Of a stretch of DNA of 64,000 nucleotides, positions 9,465-19,572 are shown piece by piece; position 1 is the first letter of the stretch; every line of letters begins with the position of its first letter. The stretch lies in NCBI RefSeq assembly GCF_943788075.1, contig NZ_CALSOW010000001.1, forward strand, positions 231,128 through 295,127, in the 5' to 3' direction. A program made the translations under genes and the position numbers. Under the pieces are notes generated by a model, which saw nothing but the letters and a program-made list of their open reading frames with translations, ran no database searches and had not been told where the DNA came from. This stretch comes from an uncultured Candidatus Pelagibacter sp. (GTDB lineage: Bacteria; Pseudomonadota; Alphaproteobacteria; Pelagibacterales; Pelagibacteraceae).

Positions 9465-9736
9465 GAATAAATTGTTAGTAAATTTGTATTATTTTACTAA
9501 ATTTGCACAATTTAAATATTGCTTAATTATTATTGTAAAATAAGGTTTTTATTAACATTAATAAATATATGTATAAAATTATACAATTTATTGGATAAAA
9601 ATTAAAAAAGCTTCAATTTTAACAATATTATTAACTATTAATTGTTATTAAGTTGTTAATAAAATGTTTAAAAAAACTTATCTTCATTATTCACAACACA
9701 TAATACTAATACAATAAATATTTATATATTTTTAAT
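9465..9736. other. Candidate chromosomal replication origin (oriC)
   Basis: This 272-bp gap between ppsR (leftward) and hemE (rightward) is the longest gene-free stretch in the window. It contains one consensus DnaA box TTATTCACA (9687-9695), a degenerate box immediately before it (TTATCTTCA, 9678-9686) and a possible box on the other strand (9590-9598). About 9541-9670 is nearly pure A/T (about 12% G+C by rough count), fitting an unwinding element, with several TTAA tetramers. No exact CtrA site (TTAA-N7-TTAA) was seen. The location between the DUF299 gene and hemE is that of the Caulobacter and Rickettsia origins; a parS lies 9 kb away. Confidence 0.7.
9687..9695 (+). promoter_or_regulatory. 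DnaA box
   Basis: TTATTCACA matches the TTATnCACA consensus exactly. It abuts a 7/9 match (TTATCTTCA) in the same orientation, giving two tandem boxes at the hemE-proximal edge of the AT-rich gap. Confidence 0.6.
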
Positions 9737-10741
9737 ATGACCCCTCTACACGAAGTAATAATAAATAAAAATACTAAGTTAAATCCAATCTGGATAATGA
9801 GACAAGCAGGAAGATATCTACCTGAATTTAGAGATATAAGGAAATTAAATCCAGATTTTATCAATTTATGTTTAAATGAAAATTTATCCTCAGAAATAAC
9901 TTTACAACCTTTGAAAAGATTTAATTTAGATGCTGCGATAATTTTTTCAGATATTTTAATGTTGCCATATGGTTTAAATCAAAAAGTTGAATTCGAAAAA
10001 GGTTTTGGCCCAAAACTTGGTAAAGTAAATATTGATGAAATGTCAAAATTAGATGAAATTGATTTTGTCCAAAAAATTTATCCAGTTTACAAAGCGATTA
10101 GAAAAGTAAGTTTAGACAATATTGTAAAAAACAAAAACATTATAGGTTTTGTGGGGGCACCTTGGACTTTATTAGTCTATATCATCAACCAACAATCTCC
10201 AAAAAAAAGCTTAAAGAAGGATTTTTTTAAAAATGACTTTTTAATAAACAGAATCTTATTAATTTTAGAAAAATTTCTAAAAATACATATTAAAAATCAA
10301 ATTGATAATGGTGCAAATGTAATACAAATATTTGATAGTTGGGCAGGTTTGTTGGAAGAAAAAGATTTACCAAATTATATCTATTCACCCACTTTAAACC
10401 TAGTCAATTATGTAAAATCACTAAATACCCCAGTTATTTGTTTTCCTAGAGAAATTAAAAATTATAAAGAATTTTGTAACATTGTAAAACCAGATGCAGT
10501 TGGCATTGATTATAATGTTGACCCAAAAAAAATTTTGCAGGACATAAAAATTCCAATTCAAGGTGGTCTAGACCCCAAAATATTACTTACAGATAAAGAA
10601 ACAATTAAAAGAGAAACAATTAAATATTTAGATATTTTTAAAGATCATCCTTATATTTTTAATTTAGGACATGGAGTTTTACCCGAAACAGATCCCAATA
10701 TGTTTGAACATATGGTGAATACAGTAAAAAATTATCAATGA
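9737..10741 (+). CDS. hemE: Uroporphyrinogen decarboxylase
   Basis: 334 residues with the N-terminal signature WIMRQAGRYLPEFRDIR (substrate-binding Arg residues), IIFSDILMLPYGL with the catalytic-type Asp, GFVGAPWTLLVYI, and a C-terminal FNLGHGVLPETDP. It removes four carboxyl groups from uroporphyrinogen III to give coproporphyrinogen. It is the first gene on the right of the putative origin and overlaps hemH by ATGA, so hemE-hemH-hemJ form a haem operon. Confidence 0.97.
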   Translation: MTPLHEVIINKNTKLNPIWIMRQAGRYLPEFRDIRKLNPDFINLCLNENLSSEITLQPLKRFNLDAAIIFSDILMLPYGLNQKVEFEKGFGPKLGKVNIDEMSKLDEIDFVQKIYPVYKAIRKVSLDNIVKNKNIIGFVGAPWTLLVYIINQQSPKKSLKKDFFKNDFLINRILLILEKFLKIHIKNQIDNGANVIQIFDSWAGLLEEKDLPNYIYSPTLNLVNYVKSLNTPVICFPREIKNYKEFCNIVKPDAVGIDYNVDPKKILQDIKIPIQGGLDPKILLTDKETIKRETIKYLDIFKDHPYIFNLGHGVLPETDPNMFEHMVNTVKNYQ

Positions 10742-11772
10742 AAAAAGCTGTAATACTTTTTAATTTAGGTGGGCCCGATAAATTAGAAAATGTTGAGCCA
10801 TTTTTATTTAATTTATTTAATGATCCTGCAATATTAAATTTACCATCTTTTTTTAGATATCCTTTAGCTAAATTGATCTCCAATAGAAGAGCACCGACGG
10901 CTAAAAAAATTTATCAAGAGCTCGGTGGGTCATCCCCTATTTTAAGATTAACGCAAGAACAATCAAAAGCACTAGAATTAAAACTTAATAATGATGATCA
11001 AAAATCAGAATATAAATGTTTTATTGTTATGAGGTGTTGGCATCCTAGAGCGGAGGAAGTTGTAAAACATGTAAAAAACTTTAATCCAGATGAGATTATA
11101 TTAATGCCTCTATACCCACAATATTCTGCAGCCACATCAGGATCATCAATTAAAGAGTGGAAGGATGTTTGTAAAAAAAATAATCTTAAAATTAAAACAA
11201 GCACAATCTGCTGTTATCCTACAGATGATAACTTCATATTAGCACATAAAGAAGAAATATTAAAAAAGATAAATAATCTTAAAAATTTCAAATTGATATT
11301 TTCCGCACATGGTTTACCAGAAAAAAATATAAAAAAAGGTGACCCTTATCAGTGGCAAGTAGAGCAATCAGTTAATAAAATTGTTAAGTCATTAAAAATT
11401 AAAGATCTTGATTGGATATTAAGCTATCAAAGTCGCGTTGGTCCTCTAAAATGGATAGGTCCGTCCACAGAAGATATAATTATAGAAAATTCAAAACTGG
11501 AAAAACACATTGTTCTAGTACCTGTAGCGTTTGTATCTGAACACTCAGAAACTTTAGTTGAATTAGATATAGAATATAAGGAATTGGCTGACAAAAATGG
11601 ATGTAAAAATTATACAAGAGTGCCAGCATTAGGTGTAAATGAAAATTATATAAAGGCGATATCTAATTTAATTATTAAAAAACAAGATTATAATTTTAAT
11701 GGAGAACTTTTTCCTCCAAAGATACAATGTCCCAATCAATTTACTAAATGTCCATGTTTAAATTATGAATAG
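10738..11772 (+). CDS. hemH: Ferrochelatase
   Basis: 344 residues. Conserved ferrochelatase motifs are FNLGGPDKLENVEPFLFNLF at the N-terminus, LMPLYPQYSAATSGSS, the catalytic His in LIFSAHGLPEKNIKKGDPY, SYQSRVGPLKWIGPST, and VPVAFVSEHSETLVELD. It inserts ferrous iron into protoporphyrin IX. The C-terminus carries several Cys (IQCPNQFTKCPCL), the position where some bacterial ferrochelatases hold an Fe-S cluster; whether this one does is open. The next ORF (hemJ) starts 8 bp before its stop. Confidence 0.96.
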   Translation: MKKAVILFNLGGPDKLENVEPFLFNLFNDPAILNLPSFFRYPLAKLISNRRAPTAKKIYQELGGSSPILRLTQEQSKALELKLNNDDQKSEYKCFIVMRCWHPRAEEVVKHVKNFNPDEIILMPLYPQYSAATSGSSIKEWKDVCKKNNLKIKTSTICCYPTDDNFILAHKEEILKKINNLKNFKLIFSAHGLPEKNIKKGDPYQWQVEQSVNKIVKSLKIKDLDWILSYQSRVGPLKWIGPSTEDIIIENSKLEKHIVLVPVAFVSEHSETLVELDIEYKELADKNGCKNYTRVPALGVNENYIKAISNLIIKKQDYNFNGELFPPKIQCPNQFTKCPCLNYE

Positions 11773-12198
11773 TTATTTATTATTTAAAAGTTTACATTTG
11801 ATAGCTGTTATCGCATGGATGGCTGGTCTTTTATATCTCCCAAGAATTTTCGTTTATCATGTTGAGAACAAAGAAAAAAAAGAAGCTACAGATATTTTTG
11901 AAGTAATGGAAAGAAAACTTTTTTATTATATAATGCGTCCTGCGATGCTTTTAACTTGGACTTTTGGTTTATTTTAATTTATTTAAATGGGCTAGAAATA
12001 TTTTCTCAACTTTGGATGCAAATAAAAATTGTCCTAGTTATTTTATTATCAGTTTATAATGATTATCTTGGGAAGTGCCTTGTATCTTTAAAAAATAATT
12101 CCAATACTAGATCTTCAAAATTTTTTAGAATAATTAATGAAGTTCCTACAATAATGCTAATTTTTATTGTTTTTATAGTTATTTTTAAACCAATCTAG
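11765..12198 (+). CDS. hemJ: HemJ, protoporphyrinogen IX oxidase, frameshifted near 11972
   Basis: The first part (LHLIAVIAWMAGLLYLPRIFVYH with the conserved His, then LTWTFGL) matches the N-terminal half of HemJ. The rest (LGKCLVSLKNNSNTRSSKFFRIINEVPTIMLIFIVFIVIFKPI) is one frame away. One missing T in the T-run near 11970-11975 restores a protein of about 144 residues with four membrane segments. HemJ oxidises protoporphyrinogen in the step before HemH, which fits its neighbours. Confidence 0.87.
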
Positions 12199-12262
12199 GG
12201 TTGAAATAACAATTTTAGTATATATATTCACATTATCTTTAGAGTCCTTAATAATAAAAATC

Positions 12263-13532
12263 ATGAACATCCAAGAGTTAAAACTTAAAATCATCTGAAC
12301 AACTTATTACCCAAGCTGAAGAACTAGGTATTGAGAATGCCAGTACATTAAGAAAGCAAGAAATTCTTTTTGCTATTTTAAAAAAAGTTGCAGAAAAAGA
12401 AGAGATCACCGGAGCAGGTGTTCTGCAATTATTACAAGACGGCTTTGGTTTTTTAAGAGCAATGGAGTCAAACTATTTACCAGGACCAGATGATATTTAT
12501 GTTAGCCCAAGTCAAATAAGAAAATTTGGTTTAAGAACAGGAGATACTGTTGAAGGACCAGTCAGAGCGCCTAAAGAAGGTGAAAGATATTTTGCTTTAC
12601 TTCAAGTTAGCAAAATTAATTTTGAGGAACCAGAAAAAGCGAGACATAAAATTGCGTTTGATAACTTAACACCTCTTTATCCAGATCAACAAATGGTGAT
12701 GGAAGTTGAGACAACAAAAATTGAAAAAAAACCAGATTTAACACCTAGACTAATCGATCTTGTAAGCCCAATTGGAAAAGGACAAAGATCTATTATTATT
12801 TCACCTCCTAAAGCAGGTAAAACGATGATCTTACAAAGTATTGCAAACTCAATTGCTAAAAATTATCCAAAAAGCTATTTGATGGTTTTGTTGATTGATG
12901 AAAGACCAGAAGAAGTTACCGACATGCAAAGAACAGTGAAAGGTGAAGTTATTAGTTCTACTTTTGATGAACCGGCTCAGCGTCATGTTGCTGTTGCCGA
13001 GATGGTTATTGAAAAAGCAAAAAGATTAACTGAGCATAAAAAAGATGTAGTTATTTTATTAGACTCAATCACAAGATTAGGAAGAGCTTATAATGCTGTT
13101 ATCCCAAGTTCTGGAAAAGTTTTAACTGGTGGTGTAGATGCTAATGCGCTTCAAAGACCAAAAAGATTTTTTGGTGCAGCGAGAAATATTGAAGAAGGTG
13201 GATCTTTAACTATTATTTCAACTGCTTTGATTGATACAGGTAGCAGAATGGACGAAGTTATTTTTGAAGAATTTAAGGGAACAGGAAATAGCGAAACTGT
13301 TCTTGATAGAAAAATAGCTGATAAAAGAATTTATCCTGCAATTGATATAACAAAATCTGGAACAAGAAGAGAAGAATTATTATTTGATAAAAATGATCTT
13401 CAAAAAATGAATGTTCTTAGAAGAATTATTGCCCCCATGGGAACTATGGATGCTATAGAATTTATTAATTCAAAATTAAAAGACACAAAAAATAATGCTG
13501 AGTTTTTTAATTCAATGAATAAACCTGCTTAG
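12263..13532 (+). CDS. rho: Transcription termination factor Rho, frameshifted near 12289
   Basis: A start at 12263 (MNIQELKLK) leads, after removing one A from the AAAA at 12287-12290, into [13 protein letters not shown] and a full 422-residue Rho. The RNA-binding cold-shock-like domain includes [33 protein letters not shown], and the ATPase has the P-loop SPPKAGKTM, the Walker [15 protein letters not shown] and the GGVDANAL loop. Rho is a hexameric RNA translocase that ends transcription. As printed, the longest open frame begins at 12462 and lacks about 66 residues, so the break looks artificial. Confidence 0.93.
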
Positions 13533-13576
13533 AAAATATCATTCTGTTTTAAGATTAGTTATTAAAAATACAATAA

Positions 13577-15505
13577 TTAATTTATTATTTTCTTATAGAT
13601 TTTTTCTAAATCTTTAGTGAAAACTTTACTATCAAATAATTTACTTAAGTTTTTCTCCTGAGCTAAATGGTTTTTTAAACTTTCAATCTCTTTATAGTTT
13701 TTTGCTAGAGATATAGCTTTCGTCTCATAATCTTTTAAATTTGAGACAATTAGTTTTTCTAGACCAATATTTATTAGAATACTGCTAGCAACTCTTGAGG
13801 GAAAAGATTTCCCTTTTAAAGTTAAAATAGGAACTCCTGCTCTAATGGCTTCGCTAGCAGTTGTATGAGCATTGTAAGGAAATGTATCAAGGAATAAGTC
13901 TATTAATTCAATTCTTTTCAAATGTTCTTTCGCTGGAAGCCTTTCAGCAAATATAATCCTTTCTTTATTTACTTCTTGTTTTTCAGCCTCTTCCCATAAA
14001 TTTTGTTTTCCCAATTTTTGGTCTTGCAATAACCATAAAACACTAGACTCATAATCTTTCAAAATATTCATCCAACTCTTAAAAATTAAAGGAGTTATTT
14101 TGTAGCTATTATTAAAACATCCAAAAATAAATTTATCTTGCGGTAGCCCAAAATCTTTTTTATTTAATTTTTTATTAGAAACTTCAATTTTTTCTTGATT
14201 TGCTTGATAGCAATTAGGCAAATATATTACTTCTTCAGAAAAATATTTTTTATTTTCTTCAGGTATGACAATCTTATCTGCAATTATGTAGTCATAAAAC
14301 TTTGAACCCATTGTGCCAGGGTAACCTAAATAATTTACTTGTTTTGGTGCCACCTGATTAAAGAAAATACTATTTCTAGCATTAAAGGTATGACCAGTTA
14401 AATTAATTGCAATATCTAATTTGAGTTTTTTGCTTAATGATTTTATCTCAGTATCAGACATATATGATACATCAATAAATTCATCAAAATAAACTTTTAC
14501 TTTTTTAGTCCATTCATCTTTTTTAGGACCAATACTAAATCCATAAATTTTAAATTCAGACTTGTTGTGATTTTTAAAAACATCTAGCATCAAATGCATT
14601 ACAGCATGATTATGAAATTCAGCTGAAAAATATCCTATAATTATTTTTTTATTTTTTAAGTTAATGTTTACTTTTGATGGAGTTAAATTATTGTTCTCTA
14701 AATATAGTTCTGTAATAATTTTTTGTTGCCCAGGATCATCTATTAATGACATGTGTGCAAATGGGTAAATTGTTTTTTTTTTATTTTTTATTTCATTTTT
14801 TATTGTTTTTAAGTCTTCATTATAAGTACTCCAATCATGTAAAGACATTTTAGCATGTAATATTTTCCCTTTTATGTAATCTAAATCTTTATTTATTTTT
14901 ATAGCACTATCAAAATCTTGAATAGCTTTTTCAAATTCATTAAAATTTAGTTGAAATAATTCACCTCTATTATTATAAGCTTCAGCAAAATTTTTATTTA
15001 ATCTAATTGACTCGGTGTAATATTTCTTTGCAGTGTTATATTTTTTTAAATCTTTACACAAATTTCCAAAATTATTGTAAATTTTAGAATCATTAGGTTT
15101 TAATCTAATACAAATTTCTAAATATTTTATTGACTCATCGAATTTAGAAATATTTCTTAAAGCAACTGCTTTATTTAAATTAGCATCAAAATAATCTTGT
15201 TTTAATGATAAGGCTTTATCATAATCTTTTATTGCATTTTGATATTCACCCTCTTCTGCAAAAATTATTCCTCTACTGTTATAGCTCTCTGGAAAATTAC
15301 TATTTATTTTAATGGATACATCTAAATAGCTTTTTCCTTTTTGGTAATTTTTTTGTTGCACATATGTGGTTCCAAGTAAAAATAATAAATTACTGTTGTT
15401 TGAATTTTTTTTTAGTAGCCGTAAATAAATTTCTTGGGCATCTATAATTTCTCCTTTTAAATGAAGCGCTTTAGCCTCGTTAAATAATACTTCATCTGAC
15501 TTCAT
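13577..15505 (-). CDS. TPR protein with a C-terminal GT41 (OGT/SPINDLY-type) glycosyltransferase domain
   Basis: 642 residues. About six tetratricopeptide repeats fill residues 1-230 (for example PESYNSRGIIFAEEGEYQNAIKDY). The C-terminal part resembles O-GlcNAc transferase: YFSAEFHNHAVMHL with the catalytic-type His, APKQVNYLGYPGTMGS, FIFGCFNNSYKITP, and DTFPYNAHTTASEAIRAGVPILTLKGKSFPSRVA that binds the UDP-sugar. The acceptor protein is unknown. It lies between rho and mnmE on the opposite strand to both, which breaks an otherwise uniform gene run and suggests insertion. Confidence 0.87.
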   Translation of the reverse strand: MKSDEVLFNEAKALHLKGEIIDAQEIYLRLLKKNSNNSNLLFLLGTTYVQQKNYQKGKSYLDVSIKINSNFPESYNSRGIIFAEEGEYQNAIKDYDKALSLKQDYFDANLNKAVALRNISKFDESIKYLEICIRLKPNDSKIYNNFGNLCKDLKKYNTAKKYYTESIRLNKNFAEAYNNRGELFQLNFNEFEKAIQDFDSAIKINKDLDYIKGKILHAKMSLHDWSTYNEDLKTIKNEIKNKKKTIYPFAHMSLIDDPGQQKIITELYLENNNLTPSKVNINLKNKKIIIGYFSAEFHNHAVMHLMLDVFKNHNKSEFKIYGFSIGPKKDEWTKKVKVYFDEFIDVSYMSDTEIKSLSKKLKLDIAINLTGHTFNARNSIFFNQVAPKQVNYLGYPGTMGSKFYDYIIADKIVIPEENKKYFSEEVIYLPNCYQANQEKIEVSNKKLNKKDFGLPQDKFIFGCFNNSYKITPLIFKSWMNILKDYESSVLWLLQDQKLGKQNLWEEAEKQEVNKERIIFAERLPAKEHLKRIELIDLFLDTFPYNAHTTASEAIRAGVPILTLKGKSFPSRVASSILINIGLEKLIVSNLKDYETKAISLAKNYKEIESLKNHLAQEKNLSKLFDSKVFTKDLEKIYKKIIN

Positions 15506-15585
15506 AATAATATTTTTTTAAATACAATAATTATAAATTTATAATATTTATTCGTTCATGTAAGGTGTATATTTATAAAATATTG

Positions 15586-16916
15586 ATGACTATTTATGCA
15601 TTATCTTCTGGACCAGGGATATCTGGAATTGCTGTTATAAGAATTTCAGGACAAGAAACTTCCAAAGCTATTAAATTATTAACTGGCAAAAGTGTCCCAA
15701 AACCACGGGTGGCAACACTTAGAAAAATCAATAAAATCAACACTTCTGAGCTAATTGATGAAGGCATAATACTATGGTTTCCTGGGCCTGAGAGCTACAC
15801 AGGTGAAGATATGGCTGAAATACAGGTACATGGAAGCAAGGCTGTATTGATGCTCTTCACACTTCTATTTCAAATATTGAAAATTGTCGTTTAGCAGAAC
15901 CAGGTGAGTTTACAAAACTTGCATTTCAAAATGGAAAAATAAATTTACTTAAAGCAGAGAGCATTGCAGATTTAATTTCTTCTGAAACTGAAATTCAAAG
16001 ACAGCAAGCAATTAAAATTATGAATGGAAAATCTGCTGATCAATTTAATTTTTTAAGAGAAAAACTTTTAAAAATTTTATCACACGTTGAAGCTAAAATA
16101 GATTTTCCAGATGAAGATTTACCAAATGATATTTTGAAAGAAATTAAAAAAAGTTCTGATGATGTTTTAAAAAATATTGAAAAAATTTTAAATGATCAAA
16201 AAGTTGGAGAAAGAATTAGAGAAGGTTTTAAGATTGCAATTCTTGGACCCACTAATGCAGGTAAATCTAGTCTACTAAATCATCTATCAAATAGAGATGT
16301 TGCAATAGTTTCAGAGATTGCAGGAACAACAAGAGATGTAATTGAAACTCATCTTAACATAGATGGTTATCCAGTAATTGTTTCTGATACTGCTGGGATA
16401 AGAGAATCTAAAAATGAAATTGAAAAGAAAGGTATTAAATTATCTTTAAATAGAGCAGAAGAAGCTGATTTAAAGTTGGTAGTTGTTGATGCTAAAAACC
16501 TTGATTTTACTGATGTTTTGAAGGGTTTGTTAGATCAAAATGCAATTTTAGTAATAAATAAATCAGATCTTTTAGAAGGAGATATTGATCCAGAAATCAA
16601 AAAATTAAATCATGTATTAATTTCAATTAAAGAAAATTTAAACATTGATGAATTAATTTTAAAAATAAAAAATAATTTAAAAAATAAATTTATAACAAGT
16701 GATGATATTTTAATTACAAGAGAACGACACAGACAACATCTTGAACAATGTTTAGAGCATCTTAAAAATTTTAATAAAAAAAATGAAGTTGAAGATTTTG
16801 ATAAAGCTGCAGAAGATTTAAGGTTAGCTACTAGACATCTTGGTATGATTGTTGGAAAAGTCGATGTTGAGGAGATATTAGGCAGTATTTTCAACGATTT
16901 CTGTATAGGTAAATAA
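15586..16916 (+). CDS. mnmE: MnmE, tRNA modification GTPase, frameshifted near 15846
   Basis: The first part (MTIYALSSGPGISGIAVIRISG ... AEIQVHGSKAV) and the second (beginning ALHTSISNIENCRLAEPGEFTKLAFQNGKINLLKAES) join if one A missing near 15846 is restored, giving 443 residues. The G domain has GPTNAGKSSLLN, DTAGI and NKSD, and the C-terminus ends in the conserved CIGK. With MnmG it makes the cmnm5 modification of tRNA wobble uridine. ATG 15586 is preferred over an upstream GTG, as it gives the family's usual N-terminus. Confidence 0.92.
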
Positions 16917-17032
16917 TACCCTATTTTCCTTGTTTTTAAGCCTTTTTTACTAAAAAACGTTGATAATTAAGCTTATTTAAGCAAAACTATACGTCACCTT
17001 GTAAATATAATAATCAGTTATAAATTTAGCTT

Positions 17033-18907
17033 ATGAAAAATGATTTATCATTTGATGTTGTAGTAATAGGTGGTGGTCATGCAGGATGTGAGGCAGCTGC
17101 AGCTTCTGCACGACTAGGTGTTAACACTGCTCTATTTACTCATAAGATAGAAACAATTGGAGAGATGTCATGTAACCCAGCAATAGGTGGTTTGGGTAAA
17201 GGTCATTTGGTAAGAGAAATAGATGCTCTTGATGGTGTTATGGGTGAGGTTGCAGATAAATCAGGTATTCAATTTAGATTATTAAACAGAAGTAGAGGTC
17301 CAGCTGTAAGAGGACCAAGAACTCAATCTGATAGATCATTATATCGTAAATATATGCAAGAAAAACTTGTAAACTACTGTAATTTAAGCATTTTTTCTGA
17401 TCCTGTAATAAAGTTTATTTTTGATAAAAATACAATAACTGGCTTTATAACTAAAGAAGGTAAAAAAGTTTTATGTTCTAAGCTAATACTAACAACGGGC
17501 ACTTTTTTAAATGGTTTGATACATATAGGCGATGAAAGAACACCTGCTGGAAGATATGATGAAAAACCTTCAACAGGATTAAGTGAACAATTAGAAAAAT
17601 ATAATTTTAAAATAGGAAGATTAAAAACAGGAACCCCTCCCCGACTTGATTCAAGAACAATTAATTATGAAAATTTAGAAGAACAGTTTGCAGATGATGA
17701 TCCTTATTTTTTTTCTTTCTTAACTAAAAAAAATATTAACAAACAAGTTTCATGTCGTATGACTTATACTAACGATAAGGTTCATAAAATTATTGAAAAA
17801 AATTTATCTAAGAGTGCTATGTACTCTGGTAGCATACAAGGTGTTGGACCAAGATACTGTCCATCGATAGAAGACAAAATCGTAAAATTTGCTGATAAGG
17901 GTCGACATCAGATATTTTTAGAGCCTGAAGGGCTTAATGACCATACAATTTACCCAAATGGTATCTCAACATCACTTCCAGCTGAAGTACAACAAGAAAT
18001 ATGTAATAATATCAATGGTTTAGAGAATGTATCTATTATAAGACCAGGATATGCCATAGAATATGACTATATAGATCCAAGAGAACTGTTTTTAACACTT
18101 GAAACTAAGAAGATTAGCAATCTTTACCTTGCTGGTCAGATTAATGGAACAACAGGATATGAAGAAGCGGCAGCTCAAGGTCTTATAGCTGGGATAAATG
18201 CTGCTCTATCTTTTAAAAAATTAGAACCTTTTATTCTTGATAGATCTGATGCTTACATAGGAGTAATGATTGATGATTTAGTAACCAAAGGTGTTGCTGA
18301 ACCATATCGAATGTTTACATCAAGAGCAGAATATCGATTAAGTCTTAGATCTGATAATGCAGATCAAAGATTAACTGCCAAAGGAATAGAGATAGGGTTA
18401 ATTGGTGATGTTAGAAAAAGTCTTATATTTAGATAAATTCGATAAAATTAGTCAAATAAATGTAAAAATGGAGTCAATCAACTATATCACCAAATAAAGC
18501 TGAGAAATTTGGTGTAAAAATAGCAAAAGATGGAGTTTTAAGATCTTCTAATGAAATATTAACTCAAAAAGGGGTTGATATGATCAAAATTAGAGAAATA
18601 TGGCCTGATATACCTTTTTTTAGCAAATGAAATAGATGAGCAGGTTGAAATTAATGCACATTATAGAGGTTATTTAAAAAAGCAAAAAGCTGATATTTTG
18701 GCTTTTAAAAGAGATGAAAACCTTATAATACCTGATAAAATTAATTATGATAGCCTTTCAGGGTTGTCAAATGAAGTAAAAGCTAAATTTAAAGAAATAA
18801 AACCAAAAACAATGGGACAAGCACTGAGAATTGATGGAATTACTCCAGCTGCTGTATATATTTTGTTGTCACACGTTAAAAGAAAGTCTATTAAGCATAT
18901 AGCTTAA
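17033..18907 (+). CDS. mnmG: MnmG (GidA), tRNA uridine modification FAD enzyme, with three frameshifts near 18.4-18.6 kb
   Basis: The N-terminal 460 residues are intact: FAD-binding [21 protein letters not shown], the two conserved Cys motifs, and [17 protein letters not shown]. Then three single extra bases (about 18415-18426; an A at 18480/18481; one T in the T-run 18615-18621) break the frame three times; their sum restores the original frame for the C-terminal MnmE-binding domain ([20 protein letters not shown]). Corrected length is about 623 residues. Its stop overlaps the rsmG start (TAATG). Confidence 0.92.
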
Positions 18908-19572
18908 TGGATCAAGAAATTTTAAATTCATACTCTAAACTTAATGACTTAAATGTTTCACGTGAAACATTTTTGGACTTTGAAAACTATATATCCATGA
19001 TTATTGAAAAAAATAAAAAAATTAACATAATCAGCCAAAAAACATCATCAAAAAAGTCTATAATTGAGCGTCATATTATTGATTCTGCACAAATTATTGA
19101 TTTTGTTGACTTTAATTGCAATACAACTACAGATTTAGGTTCAGGAGCTGGTATGCCAGGAATTGTAGTAGCAATTATACTTAAAAACATGAAAAATAGT
19201 ATGAATGTGCACCTTTATGAAAAAAGCTACCATAAAAGCCGTTTTTTAGAGGAAGTTTCAGAAAAACTAAATTTAAATACAAAAATTTTTCAAAAAAATA
19301 TTTTTGAAATAAAAAATTTAGAAACAGGCACTATAATGTCAAGAGCTTTCAAGCCAATGCCAGTAGTTTTAGATTTAGTTTATGAAAATTTTTCAAAATA
19401 TAAAAATTTAATTTTTTTTATGGGAAAGAGTGGAAAAAAAATATTTGAAAAATCTAAAAATGATTGGGATTTAGAGTACATAGAAAAAAAAAGTTTAACT
19501 AATGAGGATTCATTTTTATTAAATATAAAAAAAATTACTAAGAAAAATAAAAAAAGATATAACAAAAATTAA
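18907..19572 (+). CDS. rsmG: RsmG, 16S rRNA m7G527 methyltransferase
   Basis: 221 residues with LDFENYISMIIEKNKKINIIS near the N-terminus and the SAM motif TDLGSGAGMPGIVVAI near residue 76. It methylates G527 of 16S rRNA. Codons 16-21 (NVSRET) are encoded by a perfect parS palindrome, a known double use of this gene. The C-terminus is extremely Lys/Asn-rich. It links mnmG to parA in the classical origin-side gene order. Confidence 0.93.
   Translation: MDQEILNSYSKLNDLNVSRETFLDFENYISMIIEKNKKINIISQKTSSKKSIIERHIIDSAQIIDFVDFNCNTTTDLGSGAGMPGIVVAIILKNMKNSMNVHLYEKSYHKSRFLEEVSEKLNLNTKIFQKNIFEIKNLETGTIMSRAFKPMPVVLDLVYENFSKYKNLIFFMGKSGKKIFEKSKNDWDLEYIEKKSLTNEDSFLLNIKKITKKNKKRYNKN
18954..18969. promoter_or_regulatory. 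parS centromere site
   Basis: TGTTTCACGTGAAACA is a perfect 16-bp palindrome identical to the universal ParB-binding parS consensus. It is embedded in the rsmG coding sequence, just upstream of parA and parB and about 9.2 kb from the proposed origin. ParB binds here and ParA segregates the origin region. Confidence 0.95.

Noticed and set aside
9541-9670. CtrA binding sites in the origin region
   Set aside because: Several TTAA tetramers occur with spacings of 2, 3, 4, 6 and 8 bp, but none with the 7 bp of the TTAA-N7-TTAA consensus.
18400-18640. Programmed frameshifting in mnmG (and similarly in phoH or dapB)
   Set aside because: Three separate one-base changes within about 200 bp, with plus-one and minus-one events spread over many unrelated genes, do not fit programmed recoding; the host genes are not known for it.
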